A DNA stretch of 64,000 nucleotides from Zobellia uliginosa. GTDB lineage: Bacteria > Bacteroidota > Bacteroidia > Flavobacteriales > Flavobacteriaceae. The position numbers and the translations under genes are program-made. The DNA is taken from assembly GCF_018860745.1 (NCBI RefSeq), contig NZ_JAHKPY010000015.1:1-64000 (forward strand), given 5' to 3'. This document shows, piece after piece, positions 7,986 through 16,132 of the stretch. Position 1 is the first letter of the stretch. Each line of letters opens with the position of its first letter. The notes below the pieces were generated by a model. It worked only from the letters and a program-made list of their open reading frames with translations, did not search any database and had not been told where the DNA came from.

Positions 7986-9503
7986 ATGAACAAAAAAGTA
8001 ATACTTATGATTCTTGACGGTTGGGGAAAATCACCCAATCCAGAGGTCTCCGCGGTAGACAATGCCAATACACCATTTGTTGACTCCCTTTACAAGAAAT
8101 ATCCAAACGCAAATTTACTGACAGACGGTATGAACGTTGGTCTTCCCGAAGGTCAAATGGGCAATAGTGAAGTAGGTCATATGAACCTTGGTGCCGGACG
8201 TATCGTATACCAAGATCTAGCTAAGATAAACTTGGCGGTAAAAGAAAACACTCTTAAGGATGAAAAAGTATTGAAGGATGCTTTTACTTATGCCAAAGAA
8301 AACAACAAGCCAGTACACTTTTTAGGTCTACTCAGTAACGGCGGTGTTCATAGTCACATTAACCATATAAAAGGTCTTATTAAGGCTGGAAATGATTCTG
8401 GTGTACAGCATATGTTTGTTCATGCTTTTACAGATGGCAGAGATGTAGATCCTAAAAGTGGTAAAGGCTTCTTGACGGACCTAACTGATTTTGCTGCGGA
8501 TAAAAACACAAAGTTAGCTACGGTTGTAGGAAGATATTTTGCGATGGACCGTGATAAACGTTGGGAAAGAGTAAAAAAAGCTTATGATGTTATGGTTAAT
8601 GCCGAAGGGGAAAAAACTACTGACATTGGTGCCAAAATGCAAGAGAACTATGATAACGGAGTTACCGATGAATTCACGGAGCCTATTGTAATGACAGATG
8701 GTAACGGAAATCCTGTTGCTCAAATTTCTGAGGATGATGTTGTTATTTTCTTCAACTTTAGAACTGACCGTGGCCGTGAACTTACAGAAGTATTGAGCCA
8801 AACAGATATGCATGAAGAGAACATGCACAAACTAAATTTATACTACGTTACATTAACCAACTATGATGCCTCATACAATAGTGTTCATGTAGTTTATGAT
8901 AAAGAAAATATTAAGGACACCCTTGGTGAAGTTTTAGAAAGAGCACACAAGAAACAGATTCGTATTGCTGAAACCGAGAAATATCCTCACGTAACATTTT
9001 TCTTTAATGGAGGCCGTGAAGAGCCTTTTGATGGCGAAGAACGCCTTTTATGTCCTTCTCCAAAAGTTGCTACTTACGATTTGCAGCCAGAGATGAGCGC
9101 TTATGAAATTAGAGATGCCATTATTCCTGAATTGAAAAAAGGTGAGGTAGATTTTGTTTGCTTAAACTTTGCCAATCCTGATATGGTTGGTCATACGGGA
9201 GTTATGTCTGCTGCCATCAAAGCATGTGAAGTTGTTGATGAATGTGCAAAAGCAGTGGTAACAGCGGGTCTTGAAAACGGGTATACTTCTATTGTAATTG
9301 CCGATCATGGTAATTGTGAAACCATGGTTAATCCTGATGGTAGCCCAAATACGGCGCATACCACCAACCCTGTTCCTTTAATTTTAGTTGATAATGATAT
9401 TAAGGAAATCAAAGATGGAGTTTTAGGCGATATAGCACCTACCATTTTAAAATTACTAGGCGTACCACAACCTGCATTAATGACCCGGGAAGCTCTTGTA
9501 TAA
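7986..9503 (+). CDS. gpmI: 2,3-bisphosphoglycerate-independent phosphoglycerate mutase
   Basis: Interconverts 3- and 2-phosphoglycerate in glycolysis and gluconeogenesis in the cytosol, using two Mn2+ ions and a phosphoserine. At 505 residues it is full length. The metal Asp is in ILDGWG near the N-terminus, the catalytic serine is Ser61 in MGNSEVGHMNLGAGR, and the substrate loop is GLLSNGGVHSH. The C-terminal metal sites appear in NFANPDMVGHTG and ADHGNCE. It has its own promoter 22 nt upstream. map follows 33 bp later, with a further promoter element in the gap. fbaA, another glycolytic gene, lies elsewhere in the window. No anomalies are visible. Confidence 0.97.
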   Translation: MNKKVILMILDGWGKSPNPEVSAVDNANTPFVDSLYKKYPNANLLTDGMNVGLPEGQMGNSEVGHMNLGAGRIVYQDLAKINLAVKENTLKDEKVLKDAFTYAKENNKPVHFLGLLSNGGVHSHINHIKGLIKAGNDSGVQHMFVHAFTDGRDVDPKSGKGFLTDLTDFAADKNTKLATVVGRYFAMDRDKRWERVKKAYDVMVNAEGEKTTDIGAKMQENYDNGVTDEFTEPIVMTDGNGNPVAQISEDDVVIFFNFRTDRGRELTEVLSQTDMHEENMHKLNLYYVTLTNYDASYNSVHVVYDKENIKDTLGEVLERAHKKQIRIAETEKYPHVTFFFNGGREEPFDGEERLLCPSPKVATYDLQPEMSAYEIRDAIIPELKKGEVDFVCLNFANPDMVGHTGVMSAAIKACEVVDECAKAVVTAGLENGYTSIVIADHGNCETMVNPDGSPNTAHTTNPVPLILVDNDIKEIKDGVLGDIAPTILKLLGVPQPALMTREALV

Positions 9504-9523
9504 AAAATACCATCAAATATTTT

Positions 9524-9531
9524 TACCTTTG
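9524..9531 (+). promoter_or_regulatory. -7 element TACCTTTG directly before map
   Basis: Perfect TAnnTTTG ending 6 nt before the map ATG. If used, the transcript would begin at or next to the start codon (leaderless). The nearest upstream TTG (9496-9498) is 25 nt away, longer than ideal. Confidence 0.5.
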
Positions 9532-9536
9532 CCGTT

Positions 9537-10355
9537 ATGATTAAATTAAAAACACCCGAAGAAATAGAGCTAATGCGTGAAAGTGCCTTAGTGGTATCAA
9601 AGACTTTGGGCATGTTGGCAGCGGAAATAAAACCAGGTGTCACCGCCCTATATCTTGATAAATTAGCTGAAGAATTTATTAGGGAGCAGGGCGCTGAACC
9701 AGGTTTTTTGGGTATGTACGATTTTCCGAACACCTTGAATATGAGCCCTAATACCCAGGTAGTGCATGGCATACCAAATGCAGAACCTTTAAAAGAAGGT
9801 GATATTATTTCTGTGGATTGCGGTTCGCTCAAAAACGGCTATTATGGCGATCATGCCTATACATTTCCCGTAGGCGAGATTGATCCTGAAACGGCAAAAC
9901 TTCTTAAAGTAGCCAAAGAATCCTTATATCTTGGTATAACAGAATTTAAAGCAGGTAACCGTGTTGGCGATGTTGCTTTTGCCATTCAAAACTATTGTGA
10001 AAACCATGGTTATGGTGTAGTTCGTGAACTAGTAGGTCACGGATTGGGTAAAAAACTGCACGAAGGACCTGAAATGCCTAACTATGGAAAACGTGGTCGT
10101 GGCAAACAGTTTAAAGAAGGCTTGGTAGTCGCCATTGAACCTATGATAAATATGGGAACAAGACGCATAAAGCAGCTTAAAGACGGCTGGACTATCTTAA
10201 CAGCAGATGGAAAACCGAGTGCGCACTTTGAACATAACGTGGCCATAGTAAACGGCAAACCGGAACTGCTATCTACATTTCAGTACATTTACAAAGCTTT
10301 GGGCATTGAAAGTGATGAAGAAGACAATTTTCATCAGACGAAATTGGTTCTTTAA
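9537..10355 (+). CDS. map: Type I methionine aminopeptidase
   Basis: Removes the initiator methionine from nascent proteins. The pita-bread metallopeptidase signature is complete: the first two Asp ligands in SVDCGSLKNGYYGDHAYTF, the His ligand in GHGLGKKLHEGP, and the Glu ligands in VAIEPMIN and AHFEHNVAIV. At 272 residues it is slightly longer than the E. coli enzyme because of a short C-terminal tail. It follows gpmI by 33 bp and precedes the methyltransferase gene by 42 bp, all on one strand. In many bacteria map lies in the ribosomal protein operon; here it does not, so it may be a stand-alone or second copy. Translation is probably from a leaderless mRNA. Confidence 0.95.
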   Translation: MIKLKTPEEIELMRESALVVSKTLGMLAAEIKPGVTALYLDKLAEEFIREQGAEPGFLGMYDFPNTLNMSPNTQVVHGIPNAEPLKEGDIISVDCGSLKNGYYGDHAYTFPVGEIDPETAKLLKVAKESLYLGITEFKAGNRVGDVAFAIQNYCENHGYGVVRELVGHGLGKKLHEGPEMPNYGKRGRGKQFKEGLVVAIEPMINMGTRRIKQLKDGWTILTADGKPSAHFEHNVAIVNGKPELLSTFQYIYKALGIESDEEDNFHQTKLVL

Positions 10356-10397
10356 ACTTAAGTCTAGAAAAGTAATTTGTGCTAATTGATGTAATAC

Positions 10398-11168
10398 GTG
10401 TCTAAAATTTTTAAGCTTATTCTTAACGCCGTTCCCAGGCCCTTACTCATTAGATTAAGCTACTTGGTGCGGCCTCTATTGGGTTTTTGGATGCGGGGCA
10501 ATCGCTATGAAGACCCTATTGACGGAAAAAAATTTAAAAGCTTTCTTCCGTATGGATATGAAAACCCACGCGAGAACATACTTTCTCCTTTCACGCTATC
10601 ACTAGAGAGACATCGGTTACTATGGCTCTACTTAAAAAACGAAACAAATTTCTTTACGGAAAAATCTAAAGTGCTTCATTTTGCACCTGAACAAGCATTC
10701 TACAAACGTTTCAGGAAACTAAAAAATTTGGACTATGTCACTACTGACCTTTTATCGCCACTAGCAGATGTAAAAGCTGATATTTGCAATTTACCTTTTG
10801 AGGATAACTCTTTTGATATAATTTTCTGTAACCATGTTCTTGAACATATTCCTAATGACACAAAGGCTATGCAAGAATTATATCGAGTGTTGAGAAAAGG
10901 TGGTTGGGCTATTTTACAGATCCCACAAGACCTAGAAAGAAAAACTACTTTTGAAGACAATACTATAACAGACAAGAAGGAACGCGCTAAAATCTTTGGC
11001 CAATATGACCATGTTAGGATCTATGGACGAGACTATTTTGAAAAACTGAGAAATATTGGCTTTAAGGTGGAAGAAATAGATTATTCAGCTACGTTAAAAG
11101 CAGAGGAAATTGACAGATTTCGATTGGCGAAAGGTGAAATCATACCGCTCGTTAGAAAACCAATTTAA
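10398..11168 (+). CDS. Class I SAM-dependent methyltransferase
   Basis: 256 residues with a GTG start (10398-10400). The first ATG would remove the basic hydrophobic N-terminus (SKIFKLILNAVPRPLL), which looks native. The Rossmann methyltransferase motifs are of the Methyltransf_11 type: VLHFAPEQ (motif I region, without the classical GxGxG), LPFEDNSFDIIFCNHVLEHI (motifs II/III) and LRKGGWAILQIP. The missing glycine-rich loop is typical of a subset acting on small molecules or lipids. The family often lies near cell-envelope or sugar genes, but no substrate can be named here. Its stop overlaps the convergent apbE stop by 4 bp. Confidence 0.75.
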   Translation: MSKIFKLILNAVPRPLLIRLSYLVRPLLGFWMRGNRYEDPIDGKKFKSFLPYGYENPRENILSPFTLSLERHRLLWLYLKNETNFFTEKSKVLHFAPEQAFYKRFRKLKNLDYVTTDLLSPLADVKADICNLPFEDNSFDIIFCNHVLEHIPNDTKAMQELYRVLRKGGWAILQIPQDLERKTTFEDNTITDKKERAKIFGQYDHVRIYGRDYFEKLRNIGFKVEEIDYSATLKAEEIDRFRLAKGEIIPLVRKPI

Positions 11169-12175
11169 TTCTTAGCAACCAAAACTTTAAAACCAGGGGT
11201 CATAAATTCATGGATATCCCCTTTTTCATCTATAAAAATCAGGTACGCCTCAAGTTCTCGTTTTACCGTCAATAGTTTGAGTACTTGATCTAAATCCATT
11301 GCCATAAAGGAAGTGGCGTATGCATCGGCCTTTGCACAATTATCCGCTAAAACCGTAGCGGCCAGCGTATTTGCATTTTTTGTGAAGCCAGTAGTAGGAT
11401 CTATAGTATGTACATATTTTACTCCTGTTACCGGGTCTTCTCTAAAATGTCTGTAATTACCCGAAGATGCCAAAGCCCTATTCTCAAGACGTATAGTAGT
11501 CTTTAATTTTCTTTCATTTTCCACCGTAGGGTCATCTATACCAACAATCCAAGGTTTTTGCTTGATTTGGTTCTGGCCTTTTGCTACCAACTCCCCTCCT
11601 ACTTCCAGAAGGTAATTCTTAATTCCGTTAGCATCCATCAATTTTGCCAGTCTATCTATGGAATACCCTTTAGCGATAGCATTGAAATCAAAATAAATAT
11701 TAGGATTGGATTTAGTTATAGTATTTGCCTCTGATAATCTTACCTTATCAAAACCCACAAATTGTAGCAAACTATCTACACGCGCACTATCCATTTGTAT
11801 CTGCTTTTCAGGGCCAAACCCCCAAGCATTGACCAAAACACCCACTGTGGGATCAAAATAACCATTGGTAGCCTTATTTACCTCCTGAGATAGTTCAAAG
11901 ACCTCACGAAACATATGATCAACCACCAGTGTTGAATCACCTCTATTAATTTTAGAAATATCCGATGCCGGAATATAGGTAGACAAAGAATGGTTTATAG
12001 CATCAAATACAGAATCTACCTGCTTTTGAAGGTTCATTTCACCCTGAGCCAAATAAATTAAATTATACGAAGTACCCAATGCAGCTCCGGAATTTTCATT
12101 TCTAACCAGACCGGATGGGTTACCGCCACAGGAAAACAAGCATAAAATGCCAACCAATACTATGAATCTATTCAT
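11165..12175 (-). CDS. apbE: FAD:protein FMN transferase (ApbE), lipoprotein
   Basis: Uses FAD to attach FMN covalently to a threonine of target proteins in the periplasm; NqrB and NqrC are the classical targets. The N-terminus MNRFIVLVGILCLFSCGG is a lipoprotein signal with the lipobox Cys at about residue 16. Family motifs are ALGTSYNLIY, NYLLEVGGELVAKG, ALASSGNYR and HTIDPTTGF. At 336 residues it is full length. It overlaps the upstream 122-residue gene by 8 bp, so the two are translationally coupled, and both lie directly downstream of nqrF on the same strand. This places the maturation enzyme beside its substrate complex. Confidence 0.93.
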   Translation of the reverse strand: MNRFIVLVGILCLFSCGGNPSGLVRNENSGAALGTSYNLIYLAQGEMNLQKQVDSVFDAINHSLSTYIPASDISKINRGDSTLVVDHMFREVFELSQEVNKATNGYFDPTVGVLVNAWGFGPEKQIQMDSARVDSLLQFVGFDKVRLSEANTITKSNPNIYFDFNAIAKGYSIDRLAKLMDANGIKNYLLEVGGELVAKGQNQIKQKPWIVGIDDPTVENERKLKTTIRLENRALASSGNYRHFREDPVTGVKYVHTIDPTTGFTKNANTLAATVLADNCAKADAYATSFMAMDLDQVLKLLTVKRELEAYLIFIDEKGDIHEFMTPGFKVLVAKN

Positions 12176-12536
12176 CTTTAATTTCGATTAAACCTATATA
12201 ATCAACTATATATGCTTCATTCAAATATACTGGCAACTCTTGATTTTCGGCATTAGAAAGTCCAACACCCGCGTAGTACGTTCTTGCCTCGTTTTTATTC
12301 GCATGATTCTTCATTTTTTTCATAAGTTCCTGATCATAAATATTTGGATTCTTGGGATAAGGAACATAACGCACCGTAATAAAATGCAATATTTTATCCT
12401 TCAAACATACAAATTGTGGATTTCTTTTGGGTTCACTATTCACACCCATAAATTCAAAACCTTCAGCTTCAAGCTCCCTACCCACTATATTCATAGCTAA
12501 GTTGTGTAGTTCTCTATCCGATAGCGGCTTCCCCAT
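12168..12536 (-). CDS. Conserved unknown protein linked to NQR and apbE
   Basis: 122 residues, soluble, no signal peptide and no transmembrane segment. It contains LHNLAMNIVGRELEAEGFEF at the start and KILHFITVRYVPYPKNPN in the middle; the Arg/Tyr/Pro-rich core suggests a small alpha-beta fold. Such proteins in flavobacteria are often labelled NqrF by position only. It has no Fe-S or FAD motif, so that name is wrong for the protein itself. It lies between the nqr operon terminator and apbE, overlapping apbE by 8 bp. A role in NQR assembly or flavinylation is a reasonable inference but unproven. Confidence 0.65.
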   Translation of the reverse strand: MGKPLSDRELHNLAMNIVGRELEAEGFEFMGVNSEPKRNPQFVCLKDKILHFITVRYVPYPKNPNIYDQELMKKMKNHANKNEARTYYAGVGLSNAENQELPVYLNEAYIVDYIGLIEIKDE

Positions 12537-12560
12537 ATATCTTAAAAATTAAATCAAAAA

Positions 12561-12584
12561 AAACCGATGCGTAAACATCGGTTT
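12561..12584 (-). terminator. Terminator of the nqr operon
   Basis: Perfect 9-bp stem aaaccgatg (12561-12569) / catcggttt (12576-12584). On the minus strand it is followed by a run of T (plus-strand A-run at 12555-12563). It separates nqrF from the downstream 122-residue gene, so that gene depends on read-through or its own promoter. Confidence 0.75.
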
Positions 12585-12649
12585 CTTTATTTATTTGATT
12601 CGCAAAAGGGTAAAATATAATTTGAACCCTTGAGCTACTAAAAATCGTA

Positions 12650-13957
12650 TTATCCACCGAAGTCATCAAAGCGGATGTGCTCATCGGGTATACCAAAATC
12701 TTCTCCCATTTTTTGCACTGCTTTGTTCATTAATGGAGGTCCACAAAAGTACAGTTCAATATCTTCAGGTGAATCATGCAAGCTTAAATAGTTATCGATA
12801 ACACAATTGTGTATAAAACCGACGAAACCATCTCCTGGAGCATCTATATTCTCCTTGACCTTCCAATTATCTTCTTCCATTGGCTCTGAAAGTGCCAAAT
12901 AGAATTTAAAATTAGGAAAGTTTCTTTCCAATTCCCTAAAGTGTTCTAGATAGAAAAGCTCTCTTTTAGAACGACCACCGTACCAATACGTAACTTTTCT
13001 ATTTGTCTTTAAAGTATTGAATAAATGGTACAAGTGCGAACGCATTGGCGCCATACCTGCTCCACCACCAACGTAAAGCATTTCTGAATCAGATTCATTG
13101 ATAAAGAATTCACCATAAGGACCTGAAATAACTACGTCATCACCAGGCTTTAAATTGAATATATAAGAGGAAGCAACACCAGGGTTAACATCCATCCAAC
13201 CGTTCTTGGCACGATCCCATGGTGGAGTCGCAATACGAACGTTCAACATAATCTCTCTACCTTCCGCTGGGTAAGAAGCCATAGAGTATGCTCTTTCAAC
13301 AGTTTCAGGATTCTTCATTACTAGCGGCCATAGATTGAACTTGTCCCACTCCGCTTTAAATTTATCTGGAGTTTCATGTTCCTCTGGGTGAGCTGTAATA
13401 TCTATATCAGCATACTTAACCTCACATTCCGGAATTTCAATCTGGATGTAACCACCAGCTTTATAACCCATATCTTCAGGAATCTCAACAACGAACTCCT
13501 TAATAAAAGATGCCACGTTATAGTTACGTACCACTTTAGCCGGCCACTTCTTAATACCAAATACCTCTTCCGGTATGGTAATTTCCATATCCTGTTTTAC
13601 TTTAACTTGGCAAGCTAAACGCGCACCAGAATTCAGTTCTCTTTTTGAAAAATGAGGTGTTTCCGTAGGAAGTGCTTCCCCTCCACCAGAAAGTACGTGA
13701 CACTCACACTGAATACATGTTCCACCACCACCACAGGCAGATGGCAAGAATATTTTCTGATTTCCCAAAGTAGTAAGTAATGAACTACCAGAACCAACTT
13801 CTACTTTCTTTTCTCCGTTAATCGTAATGGTAACCGGCCCCGATGGAGATAGCTTTTCCTTGGTGAACAACAAAAGGGCCACCAAGACCATCAATAGTAT
13901 CATAAAGGCAACAACGGTAATTAAAATCGTTCCTCCAGTACTTGTAGCTAATAACAT
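12650..13957 (-). CDS. nqrF: Na+-translocating NADH:quinone reductase subunit F
   Basis: The NADH-oxidising subunit of the sodium-pumping respiratory complex: NADH to FAD to a 2Fe-2S centre. An N-terminal membrane helix (about residues 5-30) is followed by a plant-type ferredoxin domain whose ligands are in SACGGGGTCIQCECH, with the last Cys in ARLACQVK. The FAD domain has RAYSMASYP, and the NADH domain has GGGAGMAPMRSHLYHL and the C-terminal YFCGPPLMNKAV. At 435 residues it is near the family length. It is the last gene of the six-gene nqr operon, 2 bp after nqrE, with a terminator 66-89 bp downstream. Confidence 0.97.
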   Translation of the reverse strand: MLLATSTGGTILITVVAFMILLMVLVALLLFTKEKLSPSGPVTITINGEKKVEVGSGSSLLTTLGNQKIFLPSACGGGGTCIQCECHVLSGGGEALPTETPHFSKRELNSGARLACQVKVKQDMEITIPEEVFGIKKWPAKVVRNYNVASFIKEFVVEIPEDMGYKAGGYIQIEIPECEVKYADIDITAHPEEHETPDKFKAEWDKFNLWPLVMKNPETVERAYSMASYPAEGREIMLNVRIATPPWDRAKNGWMDVNPGVASSYIFNLKPGDDVVISGPYGEFFINESDSEMLYVGGGAGMAPMRSHLYHLFNTLKTNRKVTYWYGGRSKRELFYLEHFRELERNFPNFKFYLALSEPMEEDNWKVKENIDAPGDGFVGFIHNCVIDNYLSLHDSPEDIELYFCGPPLMNKAVQKMGEDFGIPDEHIRFDDFGG

Positions 13958-13959
13958 AT

Positions 13960-14709
13960 CTATTTGTTTATGGCGTCGTTATAAGAGACTTCTTTAGTGT
14001 CAATCTCTTCTTTAATTTCTTTCTTTTTATTTTCGGATACCTTATCATAATCCATTCGTTGTTCCTCTACAGGAGCAGCTGCATCATCTCCACCTGTCAA
14101 CATACCTCCGAAACTCTGAAAACCGATACCCATTAATCCGGTAATGATAAACGTAATACCTAAGCCTCTTAATGGTGCTGGTACATTTGAATACCTGATT
14201 TTCTCACGAATAGCAGCAATCGCCAAAATAGCCAAAAACCATCCAATACCAGAACTAACACCATAATTAAATGCCAAACCTAATGACTGAATATCTCTAG
14301 CTTGCATAAAAAGCGAGCCACCTAATATAGCACAGTTTACAGCAATTAGAGGCAAGAAAATACCCAATGAGTTATATAACGAAGGTGAAAATTTCTCCAC
14401 AACGATCTCTACCAACTGAACCATTGTAGCAATGGTAGCGATAAAAAGAATGAACGAAAGAAAGCTTAAATTGTAATCTGCATATTCAGGACCTAACCAT
14501 ACCAAGGCACCATCTCTCAAAAGATACTGATCTAATAACCAGTTCAACGGCACGGTAACTGCAAGTACAAAAATTACAGCTGCACCTAAACCTACGGCAG
14601 TAGCAACTTTTTTAGAAACCGCTAGGTAAGAACACATCCCCAAGAACACGGCAAATACCATGTTATCTATAAAGATGGATTTAAAAAATAATTCTATATG
14701 CTCTAACAT
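13960..14709 (-). CDS. nqrE: Na+-translocating NADH:quinone reductase subunit E
   Basis: A membrane subunit of the NQR complex, related to RnfA, with about six transmembrane helices. NqrD and NqrE together hold an Fe centre through conserved cysteines: here GMCSYLAVSKK near the start and NCAILGGSLF in the middle. At 249 residues it is about 45 longer than usual. The extra part is a charged C-terminal tail with a Lys/Glu-rich stretch (VSENKKKEIKEEIDTKEV), probably soluble. Spacing is 22 bp after nqrD and 2 bp before nqrF. Confidence 0.95.
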   Translation of the reverse strand: MLEHIELFFKSIFIDNMVFAVFLGMCSYLAVSKKVATAVGLGAAVIFVLAVTVPLNWLLDQYLLRDGALVWLGPEYADYNLSFLSFILFIATIATMVQLVEIVVEKFSPSLYNSLGIFLPLIAVNCAILGGSLFMQARDIQSLGLAFNYGVSSGIGWFLAILAIAAIREKIRYSNVPAPLRGLGITFIITGLMGIGFQSFGGMLTGGDDAAAPVEEQRMDYDKVSENKKKEIKEEIDTKEVSYNDAINK

Positions 14710-14731
14710 AATTCTATCTCTTTTACCTTAA

Positions 14732-15379
14732 TTAATTATCTTCTACCAGTGCAGGATTCCTTGAGCGCTGCACCCATATAATAATACCAACAACAATAAG
14801 TGCAGCTGGTGGTATAATCATAAATCCATTGTTCTCATAGCCTGTTGCATATAATCCTGTTTTTGCGATTGGGTCACCCAGAACCTTATAGCCTAATAGT
14901 GTTCCTGATCCGAGAAGCTCTCTGAAAAAACCTACAATTATTAGTATAACACCATAACCAAGTGAATTCCCAATCCCATCTAAAAAAGATCTCCATGGCC
15001 CATTGGCCAATGCAAAAGCTTCAAAACGACCCATAATGATACAATTGGTAATGATCAAACCAACAAATACGGACAAGGTTTTACTAAGCTCATAAGCAAA
15101 GGCTTTAAGTACTTGATCAACTACAATAACCAAAGTCGCCACAACAATAAGCTGTACAATAATCCTAATTTTTGAAGGAATGATATTTCTCATTAAAGAG
15201 ATTACTACGTTACCTAGGCCCAGAACGAACATTACGGCAACCGCCATAACAATCGAAGCTTTTAGTTCAGCAGTAATTGCCAAGGCAGAACAAATACCCA
15301 ATACTTGAATGGTAATAGGGTTATTGTCCGCTAACGGGTCCGTTATTAAACTTGCATCTTTTTTTGTCAATAGTGCCAT
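14732..15379 (-). CDS. nqrD: Na+-translocating NADH:quinone reductase subunit D
   Basis: A membrane subunit related to RnfE, six transmembrane helices, 215 residues (family typical). The conserved PLADNNPITIQVLGICSALA near the N-terminus and ITNCIIMGRFEAFAL in the middle carry the cysteines that bind the intramembrane iron. It works with NqrE in electron transfer from the 2Fe-2S centre of NqrF to the FMN of NqrC. It begins 1 bp after nqrC, so the two are probably coupled. Confidence 0.95.
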   Translation of the reverse strand: MALLTKKDASLITDPLADNNPITIQVLGICSALAITAELKASIVMAVAVMFVLGLGNVVISLMRNIIPSKIRIIVQLIVVATLVIVVDQVLKAFAYELSKTLSVFVGLIITNCIIMGRFEAFALANGPWRSFLDGIGNSLGYGVILIIVGFFRELLGSGTLLGYKVLGDPIAKTGLYATGYENNGFMIIPPAALIVVGIIIWVQRSRNPALVEDN

Positions 15380-15380
15380 A

Positions 15381-16130
15381 TTATTTTGCGCTAACGGTTT
15401 GTAAATAGTCTTTATAGAGATTTAAACTCTCCTTGATCATAGCAGCAACACCATTGCCGGTAATAGTGGCACCAGCTAAAGCATCTACCTCATTATCATC
15501 TTTAGTGTTGTTCAAAGGGTCATTATTACCCTTGGCTACAGCAATACCAGCATATTCGGTTCCCTTTAGAATACTTTCTCCTGTGAAATCATCCATAAAG
15601 TAACGTTGCTTAATGTTTGCACCTAGACCGGGCGTTTCTCCCTTGTGATCAAAGTAAACACCTTGCACTATCATTTTGTCATCTAGTGCAATAAAGCCCC
15701 AAATGGCATCCCAGAGTCCTTTTCCGTACATTGGAATTATGTAGTACTTTTTACCATCTTTCTCACCTATCATAAGCGGGAGCTTAGCGGTTTCGCCTTT
15801 TGCTGCGAGTGCCATTTGCTTTTTCATATCAATCAAATAGGCTTCATCATTTTCAGTAATTTTATCACCTTCAATAACCAATTGCTCTTTGATATATGAT
15901 TTAAACTCGCCTTCAACTTTGTCTGTTGAAACAAAATTTACACTTCCTTCATCAACATTATCATTTACACCCATGGCATAAAGAATATTCTGTTGTTTTT
16001 CGAACCGTTCGTTCTCAGTTATTCTATCTTTTAAGCTTGAAGACATAAAAGCAAGAATAGAACCGACTATTACTACCATGACGGCAGCAAAAATAACGGT
16101 GTATGAATTTTTATCTGTATTGACTGCCAT
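15381..16130 (-). CDS. nqrC: Na+-translocating NADH:quinone reductase subunit C
   Basis: A subunit with one N-terminal membrane helix (about residues 10-30) and a periplasmic FMN-binding domain, 249 residues. The FMN is attached by ApbE to the second Thr of an S/T-G-A-T-x-T motif; here the site reads ALAGATITGNG (plus bases about 15453-15485), with Ala in place of the usual Ser/Thr and the flavinylated Thr retained. The conserved GETPGLGANIK supports the assignment. It follows nqrB by 2 bp. Confidence 0.95.
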   Translation of the reverse strand: MAVNTDKNSYTVIFAAVMVVIVGSILAFMSSSLKDRITENERFEKQQNILYAMGVNDNVDEGSVNFVSTDKVEGEFKSYIKEQLVIEGDKITENDEAYLIDMKKQMALAAKGETAKLPLMIGEKDGKKYYIIPMYGKGLWDAIWGFIALDDKMIVQGVYFDHKGETPGLGANIKQRYFMDDFTGESILKGTEYAGIAVAKGNNDPLNNTKDDNEVDALAGATITGNGVAAMIKESLNLYKDYLQTVSAK

Positions 16131-16132
16131 AA

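Noticed and set aside
12168-12536. Naming the 122-residue gene NqrF.
   Set aside because: The real nqrF is at 12650-13957, and this protein has no Fe-S, FAD or NADH motif.
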